Source of the DNA: Trichormus sp. NMC-1
GTDB lineage: Bacteria > Cyanobacteriota > Cyanobacteriia > Cyanobacteriales > Nostocaceae
DNA: 61,846 nt
Direction: 5' to 3'
Assembly (NCBI RefSeq): GCF_001858025.1
Contig: NZ_LZQD01000005.1
Span: forward strand, 195,667-257,512
Positions 27,032-36,475 of this stretch are shown in pieces (within the stretch, counting starts at the first letter, position 1; each line of letters starts with the position of its first letter). The notes beneath the pieces were generated by a model. It saw only the letters and a program-made list of their open reading frames with translations. It was not told the origin of the DNA and searched no databases. Both the position numbers and the translations under genes were made by a program.

Positions 27032-27462
27032 TTGATTAAACTCAGCAAGGTTTTCACCAACCTTGCTGGTTTTCAAAACAGAATGTGAAAGTTTCTCTCA
27101 ACCATAATAGATATAGCAGGAGTCAGAGACGTTTCGGAGAAACGTCTGTACAGGAGTCAGGAGTAAAACCCTCTTGTAGTGGGAGTTTCATTATCAATTG
27201 ATGTCCTAACCACCCTGTCCACGGCTATAAAAATTATTTTTATTCAGTTAGAGAATGTTTAAAAAAAGTCTTTCAATATTCATTGTTTATAAGATTAAAT
27301 ATTGTCAAGTTACAACAGATAATAAGAGTCTTTGTCACAGAATCCCTTAATTTAAAACTGCTATGTCAGGTTACACACATAGCAGTTTTTTGGTTTAAGT
27401 GTTCTTTTGCCACTGTAGAAGATAACATATTAGATAATTAAAGAACCCAAGAGGATGCGACA
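27032..27462. other. Intergenic stretch with dispersed repeats
   Basis: Contains a CAGGAGTCAG-type heptamer region near 27117-27165 and a segment (27203-27228) that recurs in inverted form near 57800. No gene is seen. A terminator-like hairpin lies at 27354-27392. Confidence 0.5.
27354..27392 (+). terminator. Strong rho-independent terminator
   Basis: Arms AACTGCTATGT and ACATAGCAGTT, with a loop of about 10 bases, are followed by TTTTTT on the plus strand. It is over 320 bases past the preceding stop, so it ends either a long 3' UTR or an unrecognised small RNA. Confidence 0.65.
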
Positions 27463-27897
27463 ATGGATAATTTTTTGTTTTTAACCCGTGTATTCCCGTC
27501 AGTTGATATTTTTGTAGGATTGAAACCAGCTTTAAAAAGAAATACAAAAGGCAAAACAATTTTTAGTTTTTTTGATGTTCATGACAATTTAATAGGTAAT
27601 CGGGTATTAAAAGAAGCAAGAGGTCTAAAAAGACTCGCAGTTCCTTCAATAACTCATAAAATACATATTGAATCATTCAATGAAGATTACTATATTCCTG
27701 ATGTCAAATTAATGATTGAGGACTGCATTAAAGATAAAATTGCCTACGTTAAGAGAGATTACGGGTTAACGCCCGAAGAATATTATCAAGAAATACTAGC
27801 AACTCGTGCAAAAGCAGGTTTAACTAAAGAAGCAGCTTTAAGAATTGATGAGTTTGATATTCCAGTCGGTGAGAAATTTGAAGTTAAGGGTGAGTAG
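27463..27897 (+). CDS. Hypothetical protein
   Basis: A 144-residue protein: a beta-rich N-terminal half ('VDIFVGLKPALKRNTKGKTIFSFFDVHDNLIGN') and a helical C-terminal half ('MIEDCIKDKIAYVKRDYGLTPEEYYQEILATRAKAGL'). I do not recognise it. AAGAGGA at 27449-27455 is a possible ribosome site. Its last 97 codons recur in the adjacent tandem copy. It is followed by a CTAGA-type hairpin (27910-27935). Confidence 0.6.
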   Translation: MDNFLFLTRVFPSVDIFVGLKPALKRNTKGKTIFSFFDVHDNLIGNRVLKEARGLKRLAVPSITHKIHIESFNEDYYIPDVKLMIEDCIKDKIAYVKRDYGLTPEEYYQEILATRAKAGLTKEAALRIDEFDIPVGEKFEVKGE

Positions 27898-28275
27898 ATA
27901 AAAAAAGTCTCTAGAACTAAATCTAGCGGCTTTTTTACTGGCTATCAAAAATTCCATCACTCAAACTCTCCCTCTGGAGCGTGAGACAAATTCATAATGG
28001 GTAATTGGTAATTAATAATTGGAAAAAGACTATTACCCATTACATCAAATCCGGATAATTACTTATTATTAAAATCTCTCCGCGTCGTCCCTAATGATAA
28101 GTGTATCTCTAAGAGGATGTTTGTAAAGTCAAAATATATACTTAAAACCTCTCTCCAAACCTCTCTCCTACAAGGAGAGAGGCTTTAAAACCCCCATTCC
28201 AGTAACAAAAGTTTTTCCTTTTCCCTCTCCTTGTAGGAGAGGGTTAGGGAGAGGTAGGGAAGGGGGGCTGGGGGG
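27606..28275. repeat. Tandem duplication, unit 1 (670 bp)
   Basis: This unit and 28281-28950 are near-identical with an offset of 675 bases. I noticed one difference (TACTATATT versus TACCATATT). The unit runs from inside the gene at 27463 to a G-rich string (AAGGGGGGCTGGGGGG). Confidence 0.9.
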
Positions 28276-28280
28276 GTAGG

Positions 28281-28950
28281 ATTAAAAGAAGCAAGAGGTC
28301 TAAAAAGACTCGCAGTTCCTTCAATAACTCATAAAATACATATTGAATCATTCAATGAAGATTACCATATTCCTGATGTCAAATTAATGATTGAGGACTG
28401 CATTAAAGATAAAATTGCCTACGTTAAGAGAGATTACGGGTTAACGCCCGAAGAATATTATCAAGAAATACTAGCAACTCGTGCAAAAGCAGGTTTAACT
28501 AAAGAAGCAGCTTTAAGAATTGATGAGTTTGATATTCCAGTCGGTGAGAAATTTGAAGTTAAGGGTGAGTAGATAAAAAAAGTCTCTAGAACTAAATCTA
28601 GCGGCTTTTTTACTGGCTATCAAAAATTCCATCACTCAAACTCTCCCTCTGGAGCGTGAGACAAATTCATAATGGGTAATTGGTAATTAATAATTGGAAA
28701 AAGACTATTACCCATTACATCAAATCCGGATAATTACTTATTATTAAAATCTCTCCGCGTCGTCCCTAATGATAAGTGTATCTCTAAGAGGATGTTTGTA
28801 AAGTCAAAATATATACTTAAAACCTCTCTCCAAACCTCTCTCCTACAAGGAGAGAGGCTTTAAAACCCCCATTCCAGTAACAAAAGTTTTTCCTTTTCCC
28901 TCTCCTTGTAGGAGAGGGTTAGGGAGAGGTAGGGAAGGGGGGCTGGGGGG
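28281..28950. repeat. Tandem duplication, unit 2 (670 bp)
   Basis: Second unit of the duplication. It carries the truncated gene copy and the same downstream hairpins and CTCTCC/GGAGAG repeats. The junction lies in a run of G residues, which suggests slippage or recombination there. Confidence 0.9.
28282..28572 (+). pseudogene. 5'-truncated copy of the gene at 27463
   Basis: The frame 'LKEARGLKRLAVPSITHKIHIES...' to '...VGEKFEVKGE' repeats the C-terminal two thirds of the 144-residue protein. The first 47 codons are missing and no start with a ribosome site is seen. An internal ATG at 28387 could give 61 residues but is probably not used. Confidence 0.8.
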
Positions 28951-29058
28951 TTAGGTTCTGAGGCTTTTGGTGTTTCATACAATACTTTTAAAACATCCTC
29001 TAAGGAGACGCTGAAGCGAACAACCGGACTTGATATTACCTCTTACCCATTGACAAAT

Positions 29059-29178
29059 TTACAGATTCCCGTTGCGAAAAGCCAGCAGGAAGATTACCAC
29101 TGGTCCAGCAATGATGATTAGACCTACACAGGTCAACTGAAAAACAACTTCCCAATTAATGTTTGCTAAAGCTTCCAT
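29059..29178 (-). CDS. psb30: Photosystem II protein Psb30 (Ycf12)
   Basis: A 39-residue single-span membrane protein: '[14 protein letters not shown]' then '[20 protein letters not shown]' and the C-terminus 'RNGNL'. This is the Psb30/Ycf12 pattern (NI(N/D)(W/F)EV...LT...GP...FLLA.R.GNL). The protein sits at the periphery of the photosystem II core near cytochrome b559. CGGAGGAAAAG lies just upstream of the ATG as a ribosome site. The gene is easily missed because of its length. Confidence 0.88.
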   Translation of the reverse strand: MEALANINWEVVFQLTCVGLIIIAGPVVIFLLAFRNGNL

Positions 29179-29343
29179 TTTTTTCTTTTCCTCCGAATTG
29201 TCTTAAAAAATTCAATAATTCAACTGCAAATCCCGCAATAGATCATATCCGGGAAGCAGACACCTGATTTAATTTACTTAACAAAATTATAAGAAACGCA
29301 ATAAAAACGTAAAATAGCGGGAAGTTACAAAGTAGGGTAAATT

Positions 29344-29694
29344 ATGGCAACTTGGCAATGTATCAAGCAATGTGGAGCCTGCTGTCATCTTGATCCAGCA
29401 GAGCGTCCAGATTTGGAAGAGTATCTTTCACCAGAAGAATTGGGGCTTTACCTGAGTATGGTAGGAGACGGAGGATGGTGCGTTAATTTTGACCAAACAA
29501 CGCGAGAATGCACCATTTACGAGCATCGTCCCCGTTTCTGTCGGGTGGAAGTTGAAACCTTTCAGGATATGTTTGGGATTGAACCAGAGGAACTCAACGA
29601 TTTCGCCATCGACTGTTGTCGTCAACAAATTGAGGCCGTTTATGGCGATCGCAGTTTGGAAATTATCCGGTTTGATCAAGCTGTTGGTTTTTAA
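29344..29694 (+). CDS. YkgJ-type cysteine-cluster protein
   Basis: A 116-residue protein with the pattern CxxxCGACC near the N-terminus ('CIKQCGACCHLDPAERPDLEEYL'), then 'CTIYEHRPRFCRVE' and 'DCCRQQIEAVYGD'. These are the cysteines of the YkgJ / UPF0153 family, proposed to bind zinc or an Fe-S cluster. The function is not established. It is divergent from psb30 and 92 bases ahead of the transporter pair. Confidence 0.88.
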   Translation: MATWQCIKQCGACCHLDPAERPDLEEYLSPEELGLYLSMVGDGGWCVNFDQTTRECTIYEHRPRFCRVEVETFQDMFGIEPEELNDFAIDCCRQQIEAVYGDRSLEIIRFDQAVGF

Positions 29695-29786
29695 TCAAGT
29701 ATTTTCTGGATAAGAGTTGCAATTTATTACAAAAATCTGAGAAAATGAGAAGAATATGAAAACAACTTAGGGACAAGACAACGCCT

Positions 29787-30164
29787 GTGAAACTTGACTC
29801 CGTATCTGTAAGCCAGTTAGAACTAAAAGACACCAACGGTTATGTAATTGAGCCTGTCTTTAAGGAAGGTTCCAAAAAGCAGGAATCAACCTTAGTGGTG
29901 TTTGGAACAACTTTTATCACCATATTTTTGGCCGAAATTGGCGATAAAACGCAACTATCTACCTTGTTAATGAGTGCAGAATCTCATCAGCCTTGGGTAG
30001 TATTCATTGGTTCTGGGGCTGCATTGATTACCACCAGCTTGTTAGGTGTGCTTTTAGGTGGCTGGATAGCCAGTAAACTTAGTCCAAAAACTGTAGAAAA
30101 ATCAGCAGGGGTAATGTTGCTGCTGATTTCTGTAATGCTTTTTTGGGATGTGTTTATTGGTTAG
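29787..30164 (+). CDS. Half-size UPF0016 (Gdt1/TMEM165-like) transporter, subunit 1
   Basis: A 125-residue membrane protein with three hydrophobic segments and the family motif E-x-G-D-(K/R)-(T/S) as 'FLAEIGDKTQLSTLLM'. UPF0016 proteins move Mn2+ or Ca2+ and usually carry two such motifs in one chain. Here the second is in the next gene 27 bases downstream, so the two half-size proteins probably form a heteromer. The N-terminus (about 30 residues) is soluble. The start is GTG at 29787. The natural substrate is inferred to be Mn2+ from cyanobacterial relatives. Confidence 0.88.
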   Translation: MKLDSVSVSQLELKDTNGYVIEPVFKEGSKKQESTLVVFGTTFITIFLAEIGDKTQLSTLLMSAESHQPWVVFIGSGAALITTSLLGVLLGGWIASKLSPKTVEKSAGVMLLLISVMLFWDVFIG

Positions 30165-30191
30165 TAGATATTATTTATACAGAGAATCAAT

Positions 30192-30479
30192 ATGAACTGG
30201 CATCTTTTAGGGTTGAGCTTTATTACAGTCTTTCTATCAGAATTAGGTGATAAAAGTCAGTTAGCTGCGATCGCTCTTTCTGGTCGTGGTCAATCTCGGC
30301 GGGGTGTATTTTTCGGCACTGCTGGAGCGCTACTATTAACCAGCTTGTTAGGAGCATTAGCCGGGGGAGCAGTTGCAGAATTATTTCCTACACGTATACT
30401 CAAAGCGATCGCTGCTGTGGGTTTTGCTATTCTCGCTATTCGCTTACTTTTACCCAACAGTGAAGCAGAATCAGATTAA
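30192..30479 (+). CDS. Half-size UPF0016 (Gdt1/TMEM165-like) transporter, subunit 2
   Basis: A 95-residue membrane protein with the second motif 'FLSELGDKSQLAAIALS' and three hydrophobic segments. It is the likely partner of the gene 27 bases upstream. Their relative sizes and motif spacing match a full-length Gdt1-type protein cut in two. It is followed by a GGTGGGCAATGCCCACC hairpin near 30496. Confidence 0.88.
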   Translation: MNWHLLGLSFITVFLSELGDKSQLAAIALSGRGQSRRGVFFGTAGALLLTSLLGALAGGAVAELFPTRILKAIAAVGFAILAIRLLLPNSEAESD

Positions 30480-30552
30480 TTCAGTATTTTCAGTAGGGTG
30501 GGCAATGCCCACCTCTTAATCTCAAATATGGCATTTCCACATCACCAGTCCG

Positions 30553-31041
30553 TTAAACTTCACGCCAGCACCAATTTAAAAGCATAGCACCTGCAACCAA
30601 TTTCAAGCCTTCCAGCAAGAAATAACCGCCGTGTAGTAAACTCATTGTGGCCGGAACTACAGCCGCATCTGTAAAGAGGTTTAAATTACTGCCCACAGCG
30701 CACATCTGGGGAGTTAAGAAATAAGTATCCAGCAAAGCGACTGTTAAAAGTAAAGCAGATAAAACTATACTGCCCAAACGCCAATCAGATTTAGTTTTGC
30801 CAATAGCCAATACACTAGTCAAAACTACAGCAGCGGATAACAATTCTAGGCGATTAAAATTCCAAAAAACCACATAGCCTGTGGTTGTAAAACTAGCTTC
30901 ATTCATCATTCCCGCCAGATACAGACTAGGCATAATTACCCAATCTAAAACTAAGCTGGCACTGAGCCAAAAGCCCAGAGTCAAGATAGTAGTTGTTTGC
31001 CAAGTTGACCGCTTAAATTCAAAGTTAGAAATAGCATTCAT
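30553..31041 (-). CDS. Four-span membrane protein, DUF4149-like
   Basis: A 162-residue integral membrane protein with four hydrophobic segments: 'ILTLGFWLSASLVLDWVIMP', 'LLSAAVVLTSVLAIG', 'GSIVLSALLLTVALLDTYFL', 'LLEGLKLVAGAMLLNW'. The pattern 'PSLYLAGMM' after helix 1 and 'FWNFNRLE' before helix 2 recall DUF4149-type proteins. The function is unknown. It converges on the transporter pair. Confidence 0.7.
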   Translation of the reverse strand: MNAISNFEFKRSTWQTTTILTLGFWLSASLVLDWVIMPSLYLAGMMNEASFTTTGYVVFWNFNRLELLSAAVVLTSVLAIGKTKSDWRLGSIVLSALLLTVALLDTYFLTPQMCAVGSNLNLFTDAAVVPATMSLLHGGYFLLEGLKLVAGAMLLNWCWREV

Positions 31042-31248
31042 AAAAAATAATTGCTGTGTTTTATTCTTTCTAGTTTCTAACTAATAAGATTGTTTTGACA
31101 AGAAAGATCAACTATCCTTTACAAACGAAAAACTTTATATACAATCTTTCTACATTTTCTGTAGCTATTTTAAATATTATTAAGTTTAATTACCACATCA
31201 TCAAAAATCAATCTATCTTAGTTAATTTTTATTAAAAAAAACAACCGC

Positions 31249-31617
31249 CTAAAACTTCCGCATATGATGACTAACGGGGTCAAAACCTTGAGAAAACTGC
31301 GTGCTGTCATCATAAAAAGCACCTGTCAAATTTGCTCCATATAACTTCGTATAGTAAAGCTTTGCGCCGCGAAGATTTGCCTCACAGAGATTAACGCCAC
31401 ACAAATTAGCTCTCGTCAAATTCGCCTTCGCTAAATTCGCGCTACTCAAATCTGCTCCCCAGAGTTTAGCTCTAGCTAAATTAGCTTCACTTAAATCTGC
31501 TCCCCATAAATTGATTCCTGGTAAATAGGCATCAATCAACTTGACTTTACTTAATTGAGCAGATGGAAAATATCTCTCTCCTGCGGCATAGCGCTGTTTA
31601 ATCTTCTCAGCATCCAT
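31249..31617 (-). CDS. Pentapeptide-repeat protein
   Basis: A 122-residue protein with about 12 A(D/N)Lxx units ('NLWGADLSEANLARAKLWGAD', 'LCGVNLCEANLRGAKLYYTK'), which fold as a right-handed quadrilateral beta helix. The first 25 residues ('MDAEKIKQRYAAGERYFPSA') are a capping segment common in cyanobacterial members. The ATG at 31617 is chosen because AAGGGGG precedes it; a GTG at 31641 is less likely. The role is unknown. Confidence 0.88.
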   Translation of the reverse strand: MDAEKIKQRYAAGERYFPSAQLSKVKLIDAYLPGINLWGADLSEANLARAKLWGADLSSANLAKANLTRANLCGVNLCEANLRGAKLYYTKLYGANLTGAFYDDSTQFSQGFDPVSHHMRKF

Positions 31618-31641
31618 ATGTATTTTACCCCCTTGAGCCAC

Positions 31642-32060
31642 AAAACAGTGATTTCGATTTCTGATTGAGCCAAAGAAACAGCTAAACGATCTCTCTACGA
31701 TAATCCGTAGCTATATTCTATAACTGTTGACCGTTAACAGTTAAGAGTTCCTGCCCTTAATACCGTTTCACTTTCAGGTTGATACAAATGGATAGACGGG
31801 GTGACGCGGGGACGGAGAGATTCATTTGTAGCTTTAATTGAGTGAATTGATATAACTAGATAATTTATTTTGCACGACTATTTCAATTTGTACTTTCCTC
31901 TACTAGGAAACGCTATCAGAGGATGTTTTAACAGTATTTTATCAAACCAATAAACCCCAAAACCCTTCCCTCTCAAATCTAAACTGCCTGTATTTACTTA
32001 TTTAAATTGTGCTATTAAAAACAGGCAAATTGATACCAAAAAGATGTCTAAAACTTATTG
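31642..32060. other. Intergenic stretch
   Basis: AT-rich with fragments of dispersed repeats (AGAGGATGTTTTAACAGTAT-type, also near 12510 and 28790). No gene is seen. Confidence 0.45.
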
Positions 32061-32066
32061 ATACAC

Positions 32067-32104
32067 GAAAAAGCGCCTGAGTCCTTTTTCCTTACTCAAG
32101 CGCT
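32067..32104 (-). terminator. Terminator for the minus-strand frame at 32092
   Basis: On the minus strand AGCGCTTGAGT pairs with ACTCAGGCGCT (one mismatch) around an 11-base loop and is followed by TTTTT. The stop codon of the small frame lies inside the stem. Confidence 0.6.
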
Positions 32105-32298
32105 CCCCGTATAACTTTATACCAACCCACTATTTTGATGTAACATTTTAAATCCGCAACACTGCTATTAGGGGAAGCACTGTGAGGATAACCTGTAACA
32201 AACATGAGGTGAAGTGGTATCACTCCTTGCATTAGATCAGGATATCTCTTTTCAAACCAAATAGCTAGTGTAGAGAGTGACACTTTATCAACTGACAC
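32092..32298 (-). CDS. Small hypothetical protein (68 residues)
   Basis: A GTG-initiated frame ('MSVDKVSLSTLAIWFEKRYPDLMQGVIPL') ending inside a terminator hairpin. GGTGGAG lies about 20 bases before the start, rather far. No family is recognised. The terminator supports transcription of this strand, but coding status is uncertain, and it could instead be a small RNA. Confidence 0.35.
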   Translation of the reverse strand: MSVDKVSLSTLAIWFEKRYPDLMQGVIPLHLMFVTGYPHSASPNSSVADLKCYIKIVGWYKVIRGALE

Positions 32299-32449
32299 TA
32301 GTTAAAAACGACTCCACCCTGATAGTAACTAACAAGACAAACCCTAACAGTAAACATTTTGTTGATATAGTATAAAAAATCTAAGTCTTTTTGTAATTTG
32401 CTCAAATATCAGAAAATCAAACTATAAAGTCAGGAGATGAAAGTAGTAG

Positions 32450-33013
32450 CATGATTGGCTCAGGTTCTGCAATCAAGATTTTGTCAGGATTAGCAAAGAA
32501 TCCTCTTGGATATTATCATCTAGCCAATGTCAACAGATAGCTATCGCTCCTTCACAAAAGTTGATTGTATCTTTTTTGCCCACCAGCTATGAAAATTTTC
32601 AAAAATTTTTGTTCCAAGATGCTTGTGCCTATTTGGTAAACATAGTGATTGGGTTGGAGGTGAGAGTTACTACAATTGACAACTAAAAAAGGGCTACACG
32701 TTGCCTGTTGGCACTAATTAAGGACTATACGCTTAGGTCAAATCTTTGATACTCAAGCCTTCTCTAACTAAAGGTAGTTGCCAAATTCTAACTTTACCAA
32801 TCAAGAAGCAAACGTTACTTACCCAAGCTGCAATTGACGCACTTACAAGCAGGTGATGCAGAAAAAATTGGTATGCTAATAAAACAAGCGCAGTCAGAAT
32901 TGGATAAACATCTAATTCCTAGCTGTTCTGAAAAATTAACTGCTCCCATACTACATACACTGCTGAATTATTCACCAATTCAAACGTATATTTTCGGTGA
33001 TAAGTCAGCATAA
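32450..33013 (+). pseudogene. Decayed gene, probably a GHMP-type sugar kinase
   Basis: Frames are broken by several stops. The last part (32792-33013) reads 'LYQSRSKRYLPKLQLTHLQAGD' and then 'AEKIGMLIKQAQSELDKHLIPS' and 'CSEKLTAPILHTLLNY', which resembles the C-terminal end of GHMP-type (glucurono/galactokinase-like) kinases. The part from 32450 ('MIGSGSAIKILSGLAKNPLG') is possibly the same gene. A GalU-like gene follows 35 bases later, consistent with a former sugar-activation pair. The family assignment is tentative. Confidence 0.5.
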
Positions 33014-33048
33014 TCAAACTAAACAAAACTGTTTAAAATAGAGGATTT

Positions 33049-33960
33049 ATGCAAATAACTAAAGTAAGAAAAGCTGTAATTCCGGCTGCTGGGTTTGGCA
33101 CACGTTTATTTCCAGCAACCAAAGTAGTGAAAAAAGAACTTTTCCCAATTATTGATCAAGATGGCAGAGCTAAACCTGTTATTTTAGCAATTGTAGAAGA
33201 AGCAATCACCGCTGGAATTACAGAAGTAGGAATAGTAGTACAACCAGAGGATCAAGAAGTATTTATTGATTTATTTAACAATCCTCCAAAACCAGAACTT
33301 TTCGCCAAGCTATCACCGGATAATCAAGAATATAGCCACTATTTACAAGAATTAGGCAGCAAAGTCACAATATTAACTCAATCCGAACAATTAGGCTATG
33401 GACACGCTGTATTTTGTGCAAAAGATTGGGTACAAAATGAGCCATTTTTGCTGATGTTAGGCGATCATGTTTATAAATCAAATACCGAAAAATCCTGTGC
33501 TAGGCAAATTTTGGATATGTATGAACAAGTCAATCACAGTGTTATTGGCTTAACTACAATGTCAGCCCAAATTATTCATAAAGCGGGGTGTGTTGCCGGA
33601 GTTTGGCAAGAATTCAATTCGCTGCTTTCTCTAACGAAAATTTACGAAAAACCAACTGTTGACTATGCACGTCAAAATTTGCTTGTAGAAGGAATCGCAG
33701 CAGATGAGTTTTTATGTATATTTGGCTTATATTTACTCACTCCGCAGATTTTTGATTGTTTAGCAGCACATATTGAACAAAACTTTCGAGAACGAGGTGA
33801 GTTTCAGTTAACATCCTGTTTAGAAGAACTGCGTCAACTGGAGAAAATGACAGGATATATTGTTAAAGGTAAGTGTTTTGATACGGGAATGCCTGATGCT
33901 TATCTTCAGACGATGATTGATTTTAGAAATAAAGATATAGGAATCATAAATGATATCTAA
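33049..33960 (+). CDS. UTP-glucose-1-phosphate uridylyltransferase-like protein
   Basis: A 303-residue nucleotidyltransferase of the GalU type. The N-terminal signature 'AVIPAAGFGTRLFPATKVVKKELFPI' binds the nucleotide, followed by 'KPVILAIVEEAITAGI', 'LGYGHAVFCAKDWV' and 'LLMLGDHVY'. It should make UDP-glucose or a related UDP-sugar. The typical 'KPMLPI' lysine step reads 'KKELFPI' here, so sugar preference may differ. It follows a decayed kinase-like gene. Confidence 0.85.
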   Translation: MQITKVRKAVIPAAGFGTRLFPATKVVKKELFPIIDQDGRAKPVILAIVEEAITAGITEVGIVVQPEDQEVFIDLFNNPPKPELFAKLSPDNQEYSHYLQELGSKVTILTQSEQLGYGHAVFCAKDWVQNEPFLLMLGDHVYKSNTEKSCARQILDMYEQVNHSVIGLTTMSAQIIHKAGCVAGVWQEFNSLLSLTKIYEKPTVDYARQNLLVEGIAADEFLCIFGLYLLTPQIFDCLAAHIEQNFRERGEFQLTSCLEELRQLEKMTGYIVKGKCFDTGMPDAYLQTMIDFRNKDIGIINDI

Positions 33961-34173
33961 CAATTTTTAAGTCTTGTAGGGTGGGCAATGCCCACCTCAC
34001 GTTTATTTCCAAAATCAAATAAATATTATTACTATATATAGCAATTCCCATTCAAGTGAGGTACAAGCAGTAATAATTAAACGCAGATAAACGCAGATGA
34101 ACGCAGATATTTTTGTACTTCATTAGACTAGGAAATGCTATAAATACAACTAGGTTTTTAGCAGGTCATAATT

Positions 34174-35265
34174 ATGAAAAGAATCGAAGTTGAAGAAAGA
34201 GCTATTTTCATTGGGTTAGCAGGTAGTCATGGTTATGGTTTAAATCGTCCTGATTCAGACTATGATTATCGTGGCGTTTTTATTGCTCCCAAGCGTTACT
34301 ATTTGGGATTTGATAGCATAGAACAAAAAGATACTGGGTGGGATGAACCGGGAATATTTCCGTTTATTGATGGTAATCAAGACACGGTTATTTATGAATT
34401 AAGAAAAGTCCTACATTTATTAGCCGGTGCAAATCCTAATGTTTTAGAATTGTTGTGGTTGAATAATTATCCTTTTTTAACGAATATTGGACAGCATTTA
34501 ATTAATCACAGACAGCTATTTTTGAGTAAAAAAGTTAAGCATACTTACTCTGGTTATGCTTTTGCTCAAATTAAAAAAATGGAAACTCATCGCAAATGGT
34601 TGTTAAATCCACCAGCTAAAAAACCAATTCCATCTGATTATGGGATAGAAGATGAAGCACCTTTAAGTAAAGATGAGTTAAATGCTTTTTTGGAATATCT
34701 GTATATCTTAATTAGAGGTAAAATTGAATTTTTAGAAGAATCAGAGCAGTTATACAAATTGCTGACAGCAGATATTGACTTTAAAGGTGTCTTGAAACAA
34801 TATACTTTAGCAGACGAGGCTTTAGCATATACTCAAAATCTAACTCATGGACGCAAAGACTTTATTCGACTGTTGCAAAAAAGCCAAAGCTATCAAATCG
34901 CTTTAAGAGAATGGAAGGCTTATTTATCTTGGCAAGAAAATAGAAATCCTGCTAGAGCAGCAATGGAGAAAAAGTCAGGTTATGACTTGAAACATGGTAT
35001 GCACTGTATTAGATTACTGCGGAGTGGTTTGGAAATATTGCAGCGAGGAGAATTAATTGTTGATAGAAGAGTAGCGGGAGATATTAATGATTTGAAAGCT
35101 ATTCTTATGGGTGAGTATACTTATGAAAAGTTGATGAAAATGGCAGAAGATTTAGTGGCTGAGATGGATGTTTTTTATGACCAATCTACTTTACCTCACC
35201 GACCTGATTTAGAACAAATTAATGATTTGTGTATGGAATTAGTAGAAATGCAAGGTTGGAAATAA
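34174..35265 (+). CDS. RlaP-like predicted nucleotidyltransferase (DNA pol beta superfamily)
   Basis: A 363-residue protein. The nucleotidyltransferase core is at the N-terminus: 'GLAGSHGYGLNRPDSDYDYRG' (GS motif and the two metal-binding Asp residues, about 16-34). 'NPNVLELLWL' follows, then a long helical C-terminal part with 'YAFAQIKKMETHRKWL' and 'KHGMHCIRLLRSGLEIL'. This resembles the RlaP / pfam10127 family, found near RNA ligases in some genomes. The substrate is unknown. It stands alone before chlI. Confidence 0.82.
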   Translation: MKRIEVEERAIFIGLAGSHGYGLNRPDSDYDYRGVFIAPKRYYLGFDSIEQKDTGWDEPGIFPFIDGNQDTVIYELRKVLHLLAGANPNVLELLWLNNYPFLTNIGQHLINHRQLFLSKKVKHTYSGYAFAQIKKMETHRKWLLNPPAKKPIPSDYGIEDEAPLSKDELNAFLEYLYILIRGKIEFLEESEQLYKLLTADIDFKGVLKQYTLADEALAYTQNLTHGRKDFIRLLQKSQSYQIALREWKAYLSWQENRNPARAAMEKKSGYDLKHGMHCIRLLRSGLEILQRGELIVDRRVAGDINDLKAILMGEYTYEKLMKMAEDLVAEMDVFYDQSTLPHRPDLEQINDLCMELVEMQGWK

Positions 35266-35356
35266 TCTAGAGAAGATGTGACGGTGGCATCATCTAAAGA
35301 GTCAGTTGTCAGTTTTTTTCTACTGACTACTGACTAAGACCAAATTTAATTACCTA

Positions 35357-36475
35357 TTACCTAACCCCAGCTTTCATGCCTGAGCCGTTTTTCTGTGTTG
35401 AATCTTCTGGTAGTTCCACACCGAAAACGCGACAAAAGACTTTTTCAACTTTATAACCAGTATCAATGGATTCCAAGGGATCTTTCCGCAGACGGTGACG
35501 CAGACATAATGTAATTACCCGACGAATATCGTCAACTGTAACTTCTGTCCGTCCTTCAAAGGAGGTTAAGGCTTTAGCAGCACGGTTAGTAACGATGTCA
35601 CCCCGCAAACCGTCTACATCTAATTCTGAACAAACTTCCGAAATTTTCACCCGCAAGTCATAGTCAAGGTTAACTTGTGGTAATAATTCCTGAGCATTGA
35701 CAATTTGCTGTTGTAATGCTTCTTGGGGCGTTTTGTGTTTTTCTAAATATACAGGAGGATTTTGGTCAAATTCGCCCCGTTCTTCCACAATTTGCACCCG
35801 TAAAGCTGGTTCTTTGACGGTGTGAATTTCCGCGTGCATTCCGAAACGGTCGAGTAATTGAGGACGCAATTCTCCTTCTTCTGGGTTTCCCGAACCAACG
35901 AGAACAAACCGCGCTGGGTGACGAATAGAAATTCCTTCCCGTTCGACGGTGTTCCAACCACTAGCAGCGGAATCGAGGAGTACGTCTACCAAGTGGTCAT
36001 CTAACAAGTTGACTTCATCAACGTAGAGAATACCTCTGTTAGCTTTGGCCAGAAGTCCTGGTTCAAAGGCTTTCACACCTTCAGATAAAGCTTTTTCGAT
36101 GTCGATAGTACCGCAAACCCGGTCTTCTGTTGCACCTAATGGTAGGTCTACCATGATGACTTTTTTGTGAGCGATGGGAATTTCTCCCCCTTCTGCTAGT
36201 ATTTGACGGACTTCATCACTCATCAAGTCCGGGTCGTTGGGGTCACTGTTGAAGGGGTCATTGGCAACTACGGGGATTTCTGGCAGCAGGTCTGCCAAAG
36301 CACGGATGGTTGTAGATTTGCCGGTGCCGCGATCGCCCATAATCATTACACCACCAATTTTGGGATCAATCACGTTTAACAACAGTGCCAGTTTCATTTC
36401 TTCCTGGCCGACAATTGCTGTAAATGGAAAGACCGCGCGACGCGCACTTGCTGTAGTTTGAGCAGTTGAAGTCAC
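35357..36475 (-). CDS. chlI: Magnesium chelatase ATPase subunit ChlI
   Basis: ChlI is the AAA+ subunit that powers Mg2+ insertion into protoporphyrin IX for chlorophyll synthesis. The 372-residue protein has Walker A 'GDRGTGKST' (about 47-55), Walker B '[17 protein letters not shown]', the sensor region '[23 protein letters not shown]' and '[14 protein letters not shown]' near the end. The length is normal. It is divergent from the conflict-system region, with about 500 bases between it and the next recognisable coding remnant. Confidence 0.97.
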   Translation of the reverse strand: MTSTAQTTASARRAVFPFTAIVGQEEMKLALLLNVIDPKIGGVMIMGDRGTGKSTTIRALADLLPEIPVVANDPFNSDPNDPDLMSDEVRQILAEGGEIPIAHKKVIMVDLPLGATEDRVCGTIDIEKALSEGVKAFEPGLLAKANRGILYVDEVNLLDDHLVDVLLDSAASGWNTVEREGISIRHPARFVLVGSGNPEEGELRPQLLDRFGMHAEIHTVKEPALRVQIVEERGEFDQNPPVYLEKHKTPQEALQQQIVNAQELLPQVNLDYDLRVKISEVCSELDVDGLRGDIVTNRAAKALTSFEGRTEVTVDDIRRVITLCLRHRLRKDPLESIDTGYKVEKVFCRVFGVELPEDSTQKNGSGMKAGVR

